From Cryptomeria japonica (taxonomy: Eukaryota > Streptophyta > Pinopsida > Cupressales > Cupressaceae), in the NCBI RefSeq assembly GCF_030272615.1, contig NC_081408.1:310823118-310887117 (forward strand): a stretch of 64,000 nt of DNA, in the 5' to 3' direction. The notes beneath the pieces are model-generated. The model saw only the letters and a program-made list of their open reading frames with translations, was not told the DNA's origin and searched no databases. Shown here in pieces: positions 10,904 to 22,978 of the stretch (its first letter is position 1; every line of letters begins with the position of its first letter). A program made the position numbers and the translations under genes.

Positions 10904-12043
10904 ATGGCGACTAACCGTTCAAGTTAATCTTGCTCATCTGGAGCTATCATTCGAAGAGATATTCCTAGGCTTGATGAAACAAATTACACAGTATGGAAGA
11001 TTCGATTGGAGACTCATCCGAGATGTCTCTGTAATGAGATTTGGGAGATCACATAGAATGGTGTTACACCTCATAATCTGGAATCTCACAATCCTTCTTC
11101 GAAAAACTTGGATAAGGAGCTTGAGAATGATTGTAGAGCAAGATAATCCCTCTTATTTGCACTTTCTAATCAACAAATAATGGGATTAACTGACAAATCA
11201 TCTAGAAAGGCTATATGGGATAAGTTGGAGACTCTTAATGAAGGTGGCCCTATTGTGAAGATTGCTAAACTTGATGGTTACCGGGTGAGATATGAAAACC
11301 CGAAGATGGAAGAAGATGAAAGGATTGATGCATTCATGGAAAGGGTAAATGAGATTGTTATGGGAATTCAATATTTTAGTGGAACTCTGAGTGAAGATGA
11401 AATTGACTCTAAAGTTCCGACAGCCCTACCACTGGCTTACAGGATGAAGGCTACTGCAATTAATGAATTGAGAACAATGGCTAAAACTTCTATCAACAGA
11501 GATACCTTGGTTGGGAAATTATCTGCTCTTGAGCTTGAAGAATTTGGACCTTCAGGAGCTGTGAAGTCTGAACCTTCTTTTCATCCATCTGCATTGTCAA
11601 CTAGTAAGAAAGATTAGAATGCTTTATATGCAAAGGAATTGGATGATGTGAAGAGAGAAGATGATGAATTTGAGCAACTTGAAGCACTATTTGCTAGAAG
11701 AGTACCTAAAGGACCGTTAGGAAGTAAGTATGAAGGAAAATCGCCTTTTAAATGTTTTGCATGTAATAAGATTGGTCATTTTGCATCTAGACGTCTTGAA
11801 AGGAATTCAAGATTTGAAGAAAGAGTTAGAAGATCATTTACGCCTAATCCTGGATATTAGAAAGAGTATAAGTACAGGAAAAAAAAAGACAAATCATGCT
11901 ACATAGTGAACGAGGAAGGTGTTACTGATTATGATGATGAACTGACAAAAGAATTTGCTAATGGTTCCAACAATAGGAAGGAATGGGTGTTCTTGGCTAT
12001 CAAGGAAGATGTTCCGACACTGGAAGAGAATGTACCTGAAGCG
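10904..12043 (+). pseudogene. Copia-A gag, broken and cut by Copia-B
   Basis: It encodes the Copia-type Gag that packages element RNA. From ATG 10904 one frame runs to the Copia-B junction with about five stops. IPRLDETNYTVWKIRLETH is the typical N-terminal capsid segment. LDGYRVRYENPKMEEDERID and ELRTMAKTSINRDTLVGKLS belong to the UBN2-type capsid. A zinc knuckle CFACNKIGHFASRR follows at about 11755-11796, where the last cysteine has become arginine (the Copia-B copy has ASRCPER). The frame resumes after the insertion at 51673. Confidence 0.9.
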
Positions 12044-13319
12044 TTTTGGCATTATGGATGAATTGATTATGTGTTGAATTGATGTTTTTTCATTGATGTC
12101 AACACTAGCTGATATGGGTAGTTACCGACAGACAAGTTTTGGTTACTAGTAGAAGATCTAGTGTTACCAGTAGAAGAGATTATCTGTTGGACACTTCCAA
12201 CATGTTTGGATTAGTTAATTATATTGGATTTCAAGAGTTATATTCTCCATGAGCATGTTTTGGTCAGTTGGCATTGGATTGGTAATTGGATGTTATCATA
12301 CACTCTAGTAAACCCTTACCGGCATTGGTTTAAGGCTTTACCGATAGAGATTTCATTAAGGAATCATGATAGGATGCACAATTGGTGTTGGTGCAGCTTC
12401 TTCAAGGATTTCAGGATGCTGAAGATGTTTGTTGATCATGCTTCAATTGCTTGAAGACGTTGCTTTGGTGTGGTGGACCCAAAATATGTCTGTACCTATC
12501 TAGGTTATGGATCAGTATCATGCTATCATGTACTCTACATGTTATCTGGATGATTCAAGATGATTTATGGACTTGTTATTATTGTTTTGGTCTTAAGCCG
12601 ACATGGCATATCATTGTAATAAGGAATTATGTAATGATATTATTGTAATATCTTTAGGTGGCCGACTAGGCCTTAGGGTTTGTATAAATAAGAGATATAA
12701 ACTCTTTGTAAAGTATCATGGTTATTAAAAGGGTCATGGTCAAGGAATGTAATGTGTGCATATTGTAATATCATTCAAGTAGAGGAGTTGATCGATCATT
12801 GATGATTGAATTAGATTCAGAAGAGGATTTAGTCCTCCGACATTGAGCTTCACCAAGACTATAATCAGGCATGGTAGATGCTATTTCTAGCAGTTCACTC
12901 TATTGGATTGTTGTCCATTTATCTTGAGAAGGTTGTAGCCTCTTTGTAGTCAGTGAGACTCTTTTGTAATGTGCAGTATCTCTTTTGTAATGTGCAGTAC
13001 GCTCTAGGCAGTGTGCCTTCTCGCAAGTGCAGGCCCCTCATTATAACACATACTTTCTGCAGAAGTATCATCTGACTGTGGGTAGGCTTCCCACCATAGT
13101 TTTTCCCTTTCTAGGTTTTCCACGTACAAATTATGGTGTTATGTGGTATGGTTGCTTTGCATTGATTATTTGGTTAATTGTTAAGTTGTATTGTTTACCG
13201 GTATTTGTTCCTTTCATGTACTTCATTTGTTTAAGATTGTATTGTGGATTAAAAGTTATAATCTGTTAACAACTGATTCATCCCCCCCCACTCTCGGTTG
13301 TTCATCAGTTATCCTAACA
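12044..13319 (+). repeat. 5' LTR of Copia-B
   Basis: It starts TTTTGGCATTATGG, where the 3' copy has TGTTGGCATTATGG, so the terminal TG has mutated to TT. It ends ATCCTAACA. TATAAATA at 12683-12690 is a clear TATA box. It shares ATTGATGTCAACACTAG near its start with LTR families A and C, so the three are related. Confidence 0.9.
12683..12690 (+). promoter_or_regulatory. TATA box in Copia-B 5' LTR
   Basis: GGGTTTGTATAAATAAGAG; the same sequence is kept in the 3' LTR at 51065-51072. Confidence 0.65.
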
Positions 13320-13334
13320 ATTTCTCTCAGAGCT
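13320..13334 (+). other. Decayed primer-binding site of Copia-B
   Basis: ATTTCTCTCAGAGC occupies the place of ATTGGTATCAGAGC in Copia-A. The last six bases are kept and the first half is mutated. Confidence 0.7.
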
Positions 13335-13377
13335 TTGGTCCTCTTTTGCAGAAGCTTAACCACTTGAGGTAGATCTT

Positions 13378-16149
13378 ATGGCAGCTAACACTTCTAATCC
13401 ATCAGAAACTATTTTCAGAAGATAAATTCCTAAGCTTGATGAAACAAATTATGGGATATGGAATATTCGAATGGAGATTCATCTTAGATGTCTTGGTAAG
13501 GATATTTGGGAGATCACTAAGAAAGGATACACACCTTATGATCAGGCATTTGGCAATCCTTCTCCTGGAGACCTGTATAAGAATATTGGAAATGATTGCA
13601 GAGCTAGAGAAGCCCTCTTGTGTGCACTTACTGATCAATAGATTATGGGATTGACTGAAAAATCATCGGATAAGGTTATATCGGACAAATTACAAACTCT
13701 AAATGAAGGTGACCCTACTGTCAAAATTTCTAAACTTGATGGTTACCGGGTAAGATATGAAAACTTGAAAATGAAAGAAAATGAAAGAATTGTTGTGTTT
13801 ATGGAAAGAGTAAATGAAATTGTTATTGGAATTCAATGTTGTGGAGGATTTCTAAGTGAAGATGAAATAGTTTCCAAAGTATTGAGATCCCTTCCACCAG
13901 TTTACAAGATGAAGGCAACTGCAATTAATGAGTTGAGAACAATGGCAAACACTCTAGTCAACAGAGACATTCTGATTGGGAAATTATGTGCTTTTGAGCT
14001 TGAAGAATTTGGATCTTCTAGAGTTGTAAAGTTTGAACCTTCTTTTCATGCATCATTATCAACATCTACGTGCAAAAGTGATTGGAGATCCCTATATGTA
14101 AAATAATTGAAAGACATGAGGAAAGAAGATGAAGAGACTGAGCAACTTGAAGCCTTATTTGCCAGAAGAATACCTAAAGAACCAATTAGAAGTAAGTATG
14201 AAGGAAAAGCACCTTTTAAATGTTTTGTATGTAATAAGATTGGTCATTTTGCATCTAGATGTCCTGAAAGGAATGCAAGATTTGAGGAAAGAGTTAAGAA
14301 AACTTTTAAGCCTAACCCGAACAGATATAGATTCAAGAAAAGTAAAGAATGCTACATAGCAGATGATGATGGAGTAACTGATGACTCTAGAGATGAACCG
14401 ATAGAAGACTCTACTAGTGGATCTGGAAATGGAAAAGATTGGGTGTTCTATGCTTTCAAGGAAGATGAACTAGAACCGGCTATAAAAAATAAAGAGAAGG
14501 CCCTGGCAGCAAAAGTTGAAGATAAGGATGAATGAGTAATTTATAGTGGATGCTCACATCATATGACTGCAGATAAAAGAAAATTTATGTCCCTACAAGA
14601 ATACAATGGTGGTTAAGTCAGATTTGGAGATGATAAGGCATGTACGATCAAAGGTAGAAGTATTATTTCTTTGGATGACAAGAATAAAACTAATAATGTC
14701 TATTATATAGAAGGTTTAAGGCATAATCTTTTGAGTGTTGGTCATTTAGTTGATAAGGGTTTTCAACTTTAGTTTAAAGATAGAAAATGCAAAATCATTA
14801 ACAAGACTAGTTTAGAAATTGCAACCAGTATTCAGATATGAAGTAATATCTTTCACTTGAACACTAGTAATAAGACATGTTTGATTACTCATATTGATGA
14901 GAGTTGGCTATGGCATAAGAGCTTGTGTCATGTTAATTTTGATTGCATTGTTAGGATCACTTGAATTAAGGAAGTTAGAGATATACCTAAGATTATGAAG
15001 CCTCATAATCTGGTATGTAAGGAATGTCAATAGGGTAAGCAAGTCAGAAGTTATTTTAAGAGCATACATGATAAATCTAATTATGTACTTGATTTGACTC
15101 ACAATTACTTATGTGGTCCAACAAGAACTAAAGATTTCAAGGTGATAGGTATTTCATGTTCATTATTGATGACTATTCTAGAATCATGTGGGTGACATTT
15201 TTGAGGTAGAAGTTTGAAGCCTTTGAGAAATTCAAAATCGTTAAAGCGAAGGTTGTAACAGAAACTGGATTACAAATTAAATGTCTAAGATCAGATCATG
15301 GTGGTGAGTTCACTTCTAATGAATTTAATAGTTATTGTGAGACAAATGGAATTAGGAGACAACTACTTGCACCTAGGACTCCTCGGCAAAATGGAGTAGT
15401 TGAAAGAAAGAACATAACCATTTTGGATCCAACTAGATCTATGATGATGGAAGCCAAATTGCCTCATATCTACTGGAGAGAAGCAGTGAGTAGGATAGTC
15501 TACACATTCAACAAAATTCATCTCAAAGGTGAAATTGGTAAGACCCCTTATGAACTATGGTTTGGACATACACCTACTGTTAAGTATTTCAAAAAATTTG
15601 GAAGTAAATGCTATATCAAAAGAGATGATTTAATTGGAAAGTTTGATCCTAGATGTGATGAAGGGATATTTTTTGGTTATTCAATTTAGAGAAAAGCATA
15701 CAAATGTTATAACAAAAGATTATAGAAAATTGTTGAGAGTGCTAATATGAAAGTGGATGAATAGTACAAAAATCATTCTATATCATATGACTAGGAAATG
15801 GTAGTGGAAATGATAATAACTTAATCGACAATGCCTCAACCAGTATAGGAAGCTGAGATAGTTACATCGGCACAATCAGAACATTCAACTGTAACTGACG
15901 ATCAGAATGGTGAACCTGAAGTTCAAAAGACACCAAGGTATGTAAGATTAAATCATTCTAAAGATCAAGTTTTTGGACATAGAAACAAGGGAGTAATGAC
16001 AAGAAGAAAACTAGCAAATGAAGAGGTATGTCTTATTTCTCAAGTTGAACTGGTAATTGTTATTGAAGCTTGTAAGGATAAACATTGGTTAAAGGCTATG
16101 GAAGATGAATTAGATCAAATAGAGAAGAATGAAACTTGGTCTTTAGTTT
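13378..16149 (+). pseudogene. Copia-B gag, protease and integrase, decayed
   Basis: From ATG 13378 one frame runs through gag into pol with a handful of stops; a frameshift near 15138 follows. Gag shows IPKLDETNYGIWNIRMEIHL, then LDGYRVRYENLKMKENERI, then an intact zinc knuckle CFVCNKIGHFASRC (about 14219-14260). The protease region starts SGCSHHMTADKRKF, and the tryptophan expected before it has become TGA (14533-14535). Integrase has the H-H-C-C region (LWHKSLCHVNF, CKECQ) and the core (FIIDDYSRIMWVTFL, SDHGGEFTSNEF, PRQNGVVERKN), so D and E residues remain. It stops at ETWSLV, where D is inserted in what would be the start of reverse transcriptase. Confidence 0.92.
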
Positions 16150-17341
16150 TGTTAGGCCCAATATGGAAAGCTAATGTACTGAGAGGGGAGGGGTGAATCA
16201 GTACTTCAAATCCTTTTAACAACAATATCTTTATTGTTATGCATAAACTAAAAATTGTTGCAACATAACATAAAGCTAAAACAAATAAATAACAATCATA
16301 CATGATTCACTCCATAACACATATATTTTGGTTATGCAGAAACTCTTGGTTAGAGAGAAAAACTGTAGTGGGGATGGTACCCACAACTTCACTACTGCAA
16401 TAATAAAGAGTGCTCGGTTAGAGCTACATGTTTAGCTATTTCTGATAGCTTACCCTGTTAGGAGTATCAAGATCTGTTAGATCTACCTTGCTAAAGGATT
16501 TTACAACACTAAAACTAAATGTTGTACCTGCTTAGAGGCTTTACAATTTATAGACTTGGTTAGAGTCTTTTACCCTGTTAAAGGTTTCTCTTACAACTTC
16601 AAAATATTTCAATAAAATCTTTACAAATATCTGCAACTTTACATCTGGAATGTTATAGCAGATTCTATGTGCTCAAAATAAGATTACCTTGCTTATAGCA
16701 TACCTCGGTAACCCATAAAGTAACTTGGTAAACCCTTTTGTTTACTCTATTCTTTGACTGTTCTCTGAAATCCTTCTCAGTGACCTCTGTGTCTCTGTAA
16801 CAATCATAACACTTAGTGCTTTCTCATGTATCACACATGTCTTGCTTCATACACCTCTGTATATCTCTGTCTGTCACACTTCTATCCTTAATCCATGTTG
16901 TATAAATAGATCTCTTATGTCGATGATCTGATTCATTGCTTGAATCTTACAAACATGATTTATCGAATGAATAACTATACAAAATATTTCATTGGATAAA
17001 TGACCTCAATATCATACACAATCTTTAAGTGCAATTTCCAATGTGATAACGGTTCTATGTTCCTTGATCTTGTAACACATTTTCATATGTGTGTCCAGGT
17101 TCAATGAATCTAGTAACACATTTCACTTGGTGTATATCAACTTGGTGTATCATTATTTCTGCTCGGTAGACATGGAATGGTACTCGGTAGACAGCTCAGT
17201 GCATACTGGGGTCTGTGAATGCTTTCTTCTTTAACCGACTGTTCTGTTCATAATGACTGAATATTTGGGTAGTAGTAACCAACTAGAGTATATAGAATGA
17301 CTTTGGATGTAAAATTAATGACAACTTGATAAGTAGTAACA
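16150..17341 (-). repeat. 3' LTR of element D
   Basis: 1,192 bp, matching 22979-24172 with scattered substitutions (denser in the first 100 bases). Repeated CTCGGTAGA-like phrases occur within it. It lies to the left because the element is in minus orientation. Confidence 0.92.
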
Positions 17342-17353
17342 ATCTCCCCTTTT
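17342..17353 (-). other. Polypurine tract of element D
   Basis: The minus strand reads AAAAGGGGAGAT directly before the LTR start TGTTACTACTT. It resembles the Copia-B tract (AAAGGGGGAGAT) at 25917-25928. Confidence 0.88.
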
Positions 17354-17694
17354 GACGTTAGTTGAGATGTTTGACAAAACTACTTTCAAAGTCATAACTC
17401 AAAAATCTATATACTTACAAAATTTGACTAAACAAATAGTCTATACATTAGTCAATGAAATAGTATATTCTGATATACTCCCTTTATCAATATACTGTAC
17501 AAAATTCTGATTTTGCATGCTCGGTGATCAATGTTCTGTGATAACTGCTCGGTTCACTGCTTTGTCAAAATTGACTCTATTTTGAATACTATGTTTTGCT
17601 CGGTATATACTCCCCCTGTATACTACACTCCTTTTGTTTGATACTTCGATGCATTGATACGATATCACCCCCCCTTTTTGAAAAACATCAAAAT
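17354..17694. other. Element D spacer between large frame and polypurine tract
   Basis: This is 340 bp with no reading frame, apparently the 3' untranslated region of D's transcript. It is T-rich, with a C-run and T-run near 17667-17679. Confidence 0.5.
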
Positions 17695-20600
17695 TTAGTT
17701 ACCACTCAGTGGTGGCAACTGGTCAAAAATGGATTTATACTTTGTCCTTGCATCGGTGAGAGTGGTAGAGAGGGCATCCTTAACACTATCCATGAATGAA
17801 TTCTGAGCTGTAATGTCAGCTAACAGTGAAATGAGTCCATCTAATGTGCTTCCCTCTTGTTGAGTGGATAGGGATGTAGCCTTGTTAATCTTCTCTTGGA
17901 CGGATGAAAGATGAGGAAGGAATAATGTTTGAAGTGTCATTATGTCCATCCTTATCTTGTGTTCTTCATTCCTTAGTTCCAATTGTTGAGCCATGCGTTG
18001 TTGTAGCTTGGTATAAAAATTCTAAATGGAATTAGGCTCAATGGTCAACTTATTAGAGAGATCAGTGATCTCTTTCTCAATCACTTCAGTTTTATTCTTG
18101 ATATCTTTAATAAATAAAGAGAATGTACAGAGTTTCTGAAATAAATAAAGAATGTGCTTGAGTTGAGGGGTCAACTCAGCAATAAATTTGACAAGTTTAA
18201 CTTTGCCAATGGTAATAGCTTTCTATACTTCTTCAATCATTTTTGTAGTGAGCTCCTTGTCCTTTAATTTGCTCAAATATTCTGATGCATCTACTCCAGA
18301 TGTCTCTATCGTGGTTAGGAGTTCATCGAGTTGTACATGGATGGCTACATCTGTTGTCACTGTAGCTTCAGGTAGCATGTCGGTTAAGAGTGCTTTCACC
18401 TTCTGAAGTACTTTATTTTTCTTTTGAATAGCCATTTGCTTCTCTTGTTCGGCTTTGGCTTTGCATAGTTCACCGAAATCAATGAGTGCTTGCCCCTTTA
18501 ATTTGGATATATCAACATTGGGCAACACTATTGGTTTTGACAAATCTACTTTGAAACTATGCTTTTTCATCTTATTTTCTTTACCTTCCACCGATTGAAC
18601 TAAGACAATGGCTTGTGAGGCTTGATGACCCTCGGTAGGTTGCTTGGTAGAGGCAACACTTTGGTCAGTTTCTTTAGCCTCTATCATGTCCTTTGGTGTC
18701 TCGGTTGCAACATTTTCAGTGGTAGAAGGTGCTTGTGAGGTCTGTTCTTGAGAAGTACCTTCTCCTATTGTAGACTTGTGACCTTCGGTGCCTTGTTCCG
18801 TATCCTGAGGGGCCTCGGTTGAGATAGGTTGATTGATGGGAGGATAGGGCTAAACTTGTTCCAAAACTAACTCACTGGATACAAGTTGGGCATAAGCATT
18901 CCCTTCTATCATTTCCTGTTCTGGTGCCTCTGTATCCATGATATCTTCATCTACTTGTATGGTGTCAGCAGGGTCTTGCTCAATGACATCAGGATCTTGC
19001 TCGGTGACATCAACTATTTCAACTGTAGCTTGCTCACCAGCATCCTTGATTCTAAAGGTTTCCTGCCATTTTTCCTTGGTGTCTTTCTCTACTTCCAGAT
19101 AAAGTCCATTCATCAATTTTAAAGCTTTTTGCTTGACTAGGAATTTTTTGTGGTAGTTTGTTAGATTTTCTTTGATTTCATCTACCGACATGTCTGCAAA
19201 GAGATGTACCAGATTTCTTTCTCTAATCTATTTTTCTGATTCCATTGCATATTTCCACCTACTATCAATATGCACATACAATTCTTTTGGAAGAGAATTC
19301 GATACTTCCGATGGGACCAATCGAAATTTCAGAAGTGTGCAGATGACAACTTCTTCTATTTGTCTCTTTTCAGCATCATTTATGGATTCATACTTCACAT
19401 ATCTGAATGATCCAAATCCACCATATTTTTCAACACTATGTACATTTACCTTCTTGCTCTTGACAATTTGAAATTTGCTTGTATCTTCAGATTCGATGTC
19501 ACTAGACTCTTTTGCCAAAATGAGTCTCCGAGTAGATTTCTTGTAAGTTTTTGTTACCTTGGGTGCAGCAACACTCTTTGTTTTCTTACTCGGTGATGCT
19601 GTAGAAGCTTGTGTGTTAGGTTGCTTTGCTGGAGGAGTCGGTGAGGCCTTTGATGTATCCTATTTCTTTCTTTTCAGCACTTTTCCCTTAGGCAATTCGG
19701 TGTTCAATGTTATAGCTACCTCTTGGGCTTTAGATTCCTCTTCCGTAATGGCTATAGTGCCTTTGACAGGTGTGGAGGAAGAATCTTCTTCAAATTTCTC
19801 CATTAATGCCTTTATCATCTTTGTTGCCTTCCTTGTAGCTTTGGGTACTACAATGCTCATTTTTACTTTTTCCTTCACTTCTTCATATGTTCCATACCTC
19901 AGCTCGGTAGCATGCCTTGGTAATGTAAGAAATGCATCAATTTGCTGTTGTGTGATGTCAAAATCAATCTCATAACCCATAGGTGGCAAAGATTGAGTTC
20001 TTGGTTCCACAACATTCACATAACAGTAATCAGTGTCCACTTCAAAACATATATCATCTTTGTATTTCTCAACTAGCTTGGGTGGAATCCGGTACCTATT
20101 ATGCATCCTTTCCTGAAACTTGCTGAAATAATCATCCATAATATCATTAAAATTATCACCTAGCTTCTTGATGAAGTCATTGATCTGATGGGTGATTGGT
20201 CGGTGTAGCTCCCAAATAACTTTACTGACTGATGGAAAGAATTTTTCAAAATAGAAAAACATGCATATTAACAGTGATCCAAACTTTAGTGTATTGGCTG
20301 AATTGTTCTTCTTTGGCTTCCTTATGGTGTTCAGATTCTCAAACAGGTTTTTCAGCAACACCTCACATAAATCAATTCTCATGCCTTTCTTCACAATTTT
20401 ATATGCTAAGTCTACTGCTGCACAGGGTACACTGTTTTCCCTTGCTGATTGGAAGAAACAATAACCTATTACCCTAATGGCAAACTTTAGTTCTGCATCA
20501 GTGACATTGTTCAATTTCAGTCCTCTGCAATCTGATTCTACTCTGGTCAAACTAATCAATTCCTTCTGTAATATCATTTTCTAAGCTCGAGCATGATCAT

Positions 20601-21021
20601 AAATAGGGTAACCGATGATCAAATGAATAATTTCCTTGGTGATCTTAAATTGTTGCTCTTCTAGCCACATAAAGTCATCATGAACTCTACTCAGAACAAA
20701 CTTGACCCACTGGGGTTTGAATACATGGGGATAGGTTAGAGCTTCAGTCAATCCCTTGATCTTAATGTGCTCATACTTGCTATCCACTTTACCATCGGTG
20801 CACAATTCATCATATGTGTCTTTGATTTCAACGTGACCTAGTTCTTCAACTCGACATTTGGTGAAGAATCTCACATCCTCGACTAATAAAACTCTATCCG
20901 GGATGAGTGAAAATATGGTTTTGTCATCCGGTTCAAATGCAATTTTGGGAGTTAAAGAGTATTTCAGTGAGGGCTTTTTGATGTTCTCAACAACAATGGG
21001 ATTTTGGATCTTAGGTGCCAT
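17695..21021 (-). pseudogene. Element D large frame (1,108 codons, six TAG stops)
   Basis: From ATG 21019-21021 a single minus-strand frame runs to TAA at 17695-17697. It has no frameshift and six internal stops, all TAG, at codons 147, 454, 598, 724, 933 and 1000. The first ~330 residues are ordered and hydrophobic: VLLVEDVRFFTKCRV, FKITKEIIHLIIGYPIYDH, VTDAELKFAIRVIGYCFF, NSVPCAAVDLAYKIVKKGM and FGSLLICMFFYFEKFFPS. From memory this resembles the putative plant transposon protein domain found in plant retroelements; it has not been searched. The rest is Lys/Glu/Thr/Pro-rich and low complexity, with likely coiled coils in the last 300 residues. There are no catalytic motifs. It could be a structural or envelope-like accessory protein, but its function is unknown. 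Confidence 0.8.
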
Positions 21022-21566
21022 TGCAGATTTCAGATAAGAATTAACAAAAGATCCTTAGGGTTTGAAGATTTTCAAATTGCAGACGCTTCACACTTAGCAG
21101 ATAATAACAACTTGATATGAGTGGTAAGCCAGCTTAACAATGCATTGAGATTGATGTAAATACCTTGAATTTTGCTTTGGAGGTGGTTTGATCGCCTTTG
21201 ATTCACTTTGCTCTACTTTCTTGAAAACTTGGTGAGTGAAAAATGATAGCATAAATGCTTTGAGTACATAATATAACTTATCAGGCTCCATGCAGGTTAG
21301 GTTAAAAACATTAAATGCACTCGGTTCCACTAAACTTTCTTTCCTTTTTGTGCTTTAACCGAGTAACCAGACTTCCTTGACTTGATAGGCTTCCTGTATT
21401 CACCGACTTGATAGTCTTCCTATATAATGCTCCAAAAGACTTTGATAGAATTTCAAACTTACTAATACATCTTTAACTATGCATATTTTGACTTAAGTAC
21501 ATAATAAAATAGCAACTATTAAGATTTGACCTTTGAGAGAATGTAGTCCCTTCATACCTTTACTGA
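21022..21566. other. Element D spacer between its two genes
   Basis: This is 545 bp between the zinc-knuckle gene and the large frame. A minus-strand open stretch at 21094-21330 has no recognisable domain. Nothing else is supported. Confidence 0.4.
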
Positions 21567-22916
21567 TTAATTTGGAATAGGTGCACTTAACTCGGTAGGT
21601 AAGGTGTTTTCTTCATTTGACACAATTTCCTTCGTTTTCCAAATCATCTGTAATTTTTCTTTTATTTCCTCAGTGTCTCCTCTAGGTTGATCTCTAAAAT
21701 CTCTATCCAAGTGTCTAGCTTTGTGACAATGAAAACATGCCATACCAGGATTTCTCCATGATATTCGGTTGTTCATTCCAAACCTTATAAAGCAGTTGGC
21801 ACTTATATGTCCATATCTTCCACAACATTCACACCATATCCTTGTATTGTAATCCCATGGTACTACAAAATATTGTCGTTAAGGATCTATGTGAGTTTGG
21901 TAACCTCCAGTATTTTCTTGGTGTGCAGACCACATATAGTTCTTTTGCTTAAGCCAACACTTCTCAGTACTATGTCCATATCTATTGCATTTTTTACAAA
22001 ACCCTTTGAATTTTGCCTTCTGATAATTGTTAACAGACTTTGTCCTACATTGGTTAAATGTGTGACCATATTTATTGCAATTGTAACAATAACCATTAGA
22101 CTTAGTGACATTCAGTTGCTTGCCTTTTCTTATTTGGCACATGTTAGTAGTATGACCTTGATTTCCACAATAGTTGCAAATAGGCTTCTTTCTTTTGATG
22201 TGCTTCTTGTTTCCAACTTTCTTTGATGATTCTCCTCTTTCGGTTGTATGAATTCCATTCTCAGTAGAGTCTTTTCCTTTGTAACCGAGTCTTACTTCTT
22301 TGTAGGGTCTTCTTGTTTTCAGCTGCTCATCCAACATCTTTGATTCTTCATAGCTCTTCTTTAGTGTTTCCTTGGATTTCTTTTATGTTTCAAGTTCATT
22401 AGTCAACCTTGATATTTCAAGTTTCAATGCTTGATTCTCATCATCTTTCAAATTTGCTTCATGATGTGCATAACCTAATTGATTTGACATATTTTGTTGA
22501 ATCCCAATCAACCTTGTGATTTCATCATTCTTTTTAGATACTAATGCTCAAGTTGTTGTTTTTCTCTTTCTAGATATCTTACTTTATCCTTAGCTATCCT
22601 TAATGCATCAAGATTCTTAGTCATCTATGTGCTGAAATGTTCATGACTTCTTTTCACTGCTTTTAGTTGACCAGTCAGTGCTTTGTTCTTTTCTTTCAAT
22701 ACTCCAAACATTTCTTCAGTCTCTACAGATATACTGTTCTCAGATGATGTCTCAATTTGTTGCACTAACTCTTGAGAGTCCTGCAAATCATCAGATAATC
22801 TTCTTCACTTTCAATGATTTTTGCATTTATCTTTGCATGTCTGCAATCACTTGATTAGCATGATCCAACTCTTCTTGTAGATACACAATTTTCTGAGATT
22901 GTTTATAACCTTCCAT
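21567..22916 (-). pseudogene. Element D coiled-coil protein with five zinc knuckles (gag-like)
   Basis: ATG at 22914-22916 lies about 50 bases inside the primer-binding site, so this is the first gene of the element. The N-terminal ~190 residues are heptad-rich coiled coil (IVYLQEELDHANQVIADM, LKEKNKALTGQLKAVKR, LEISRLTNELET), with about two frameshifts and some stops. No Copia capsid domain precedes it. The C-terminal part has knuckles CNYCGNQGHTTNMC, CYNCNKYGHTFNQC, CKKCNRYGHSTEKC and CECCGRYGHISANC. A fifth, CFHCHKARHLDRDF, has lost its last cysteine. One TAA lies at 21879-21881. It probably binds element RNA like a nucleocapsid. Copia-C has a similar protein at 60181-61200. Confidence 0.82.
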
Positions 22917-22964
22917 TGATAAGATCCTTATCTTTAGGTTGTTAAACTTTTTTCCAAGATTCAA

Positions 22965-22976
22965 GCTTTGATACCA
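22965..22976 (-). other. Primer-binding site of element D
   Basis: The minus strand reads TGGTATCAAAGC two bases inside the LTR. This is the initiator-methionine type with one change (A for G), shared with Copia-C (60131-60143). Confidence 0.9.
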
Positions 22977-22978
22977 AT

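Noticed and set aside
19559-19975. 138-residue plus-strand frame as a membrane protein
   Set aside because: It is the complement of the Lys/Glu-rich minus-strand frame of element D, which produces hydrophobic residues when read backwards.
17695-21021. Use of a variant genetic code (TAG as sense) to explain the TAG stops
   Set aside because: Neighbouring elements in the same locus show ordinary decay with all three stops. CHG-context deamination explains the pattern without a new code.
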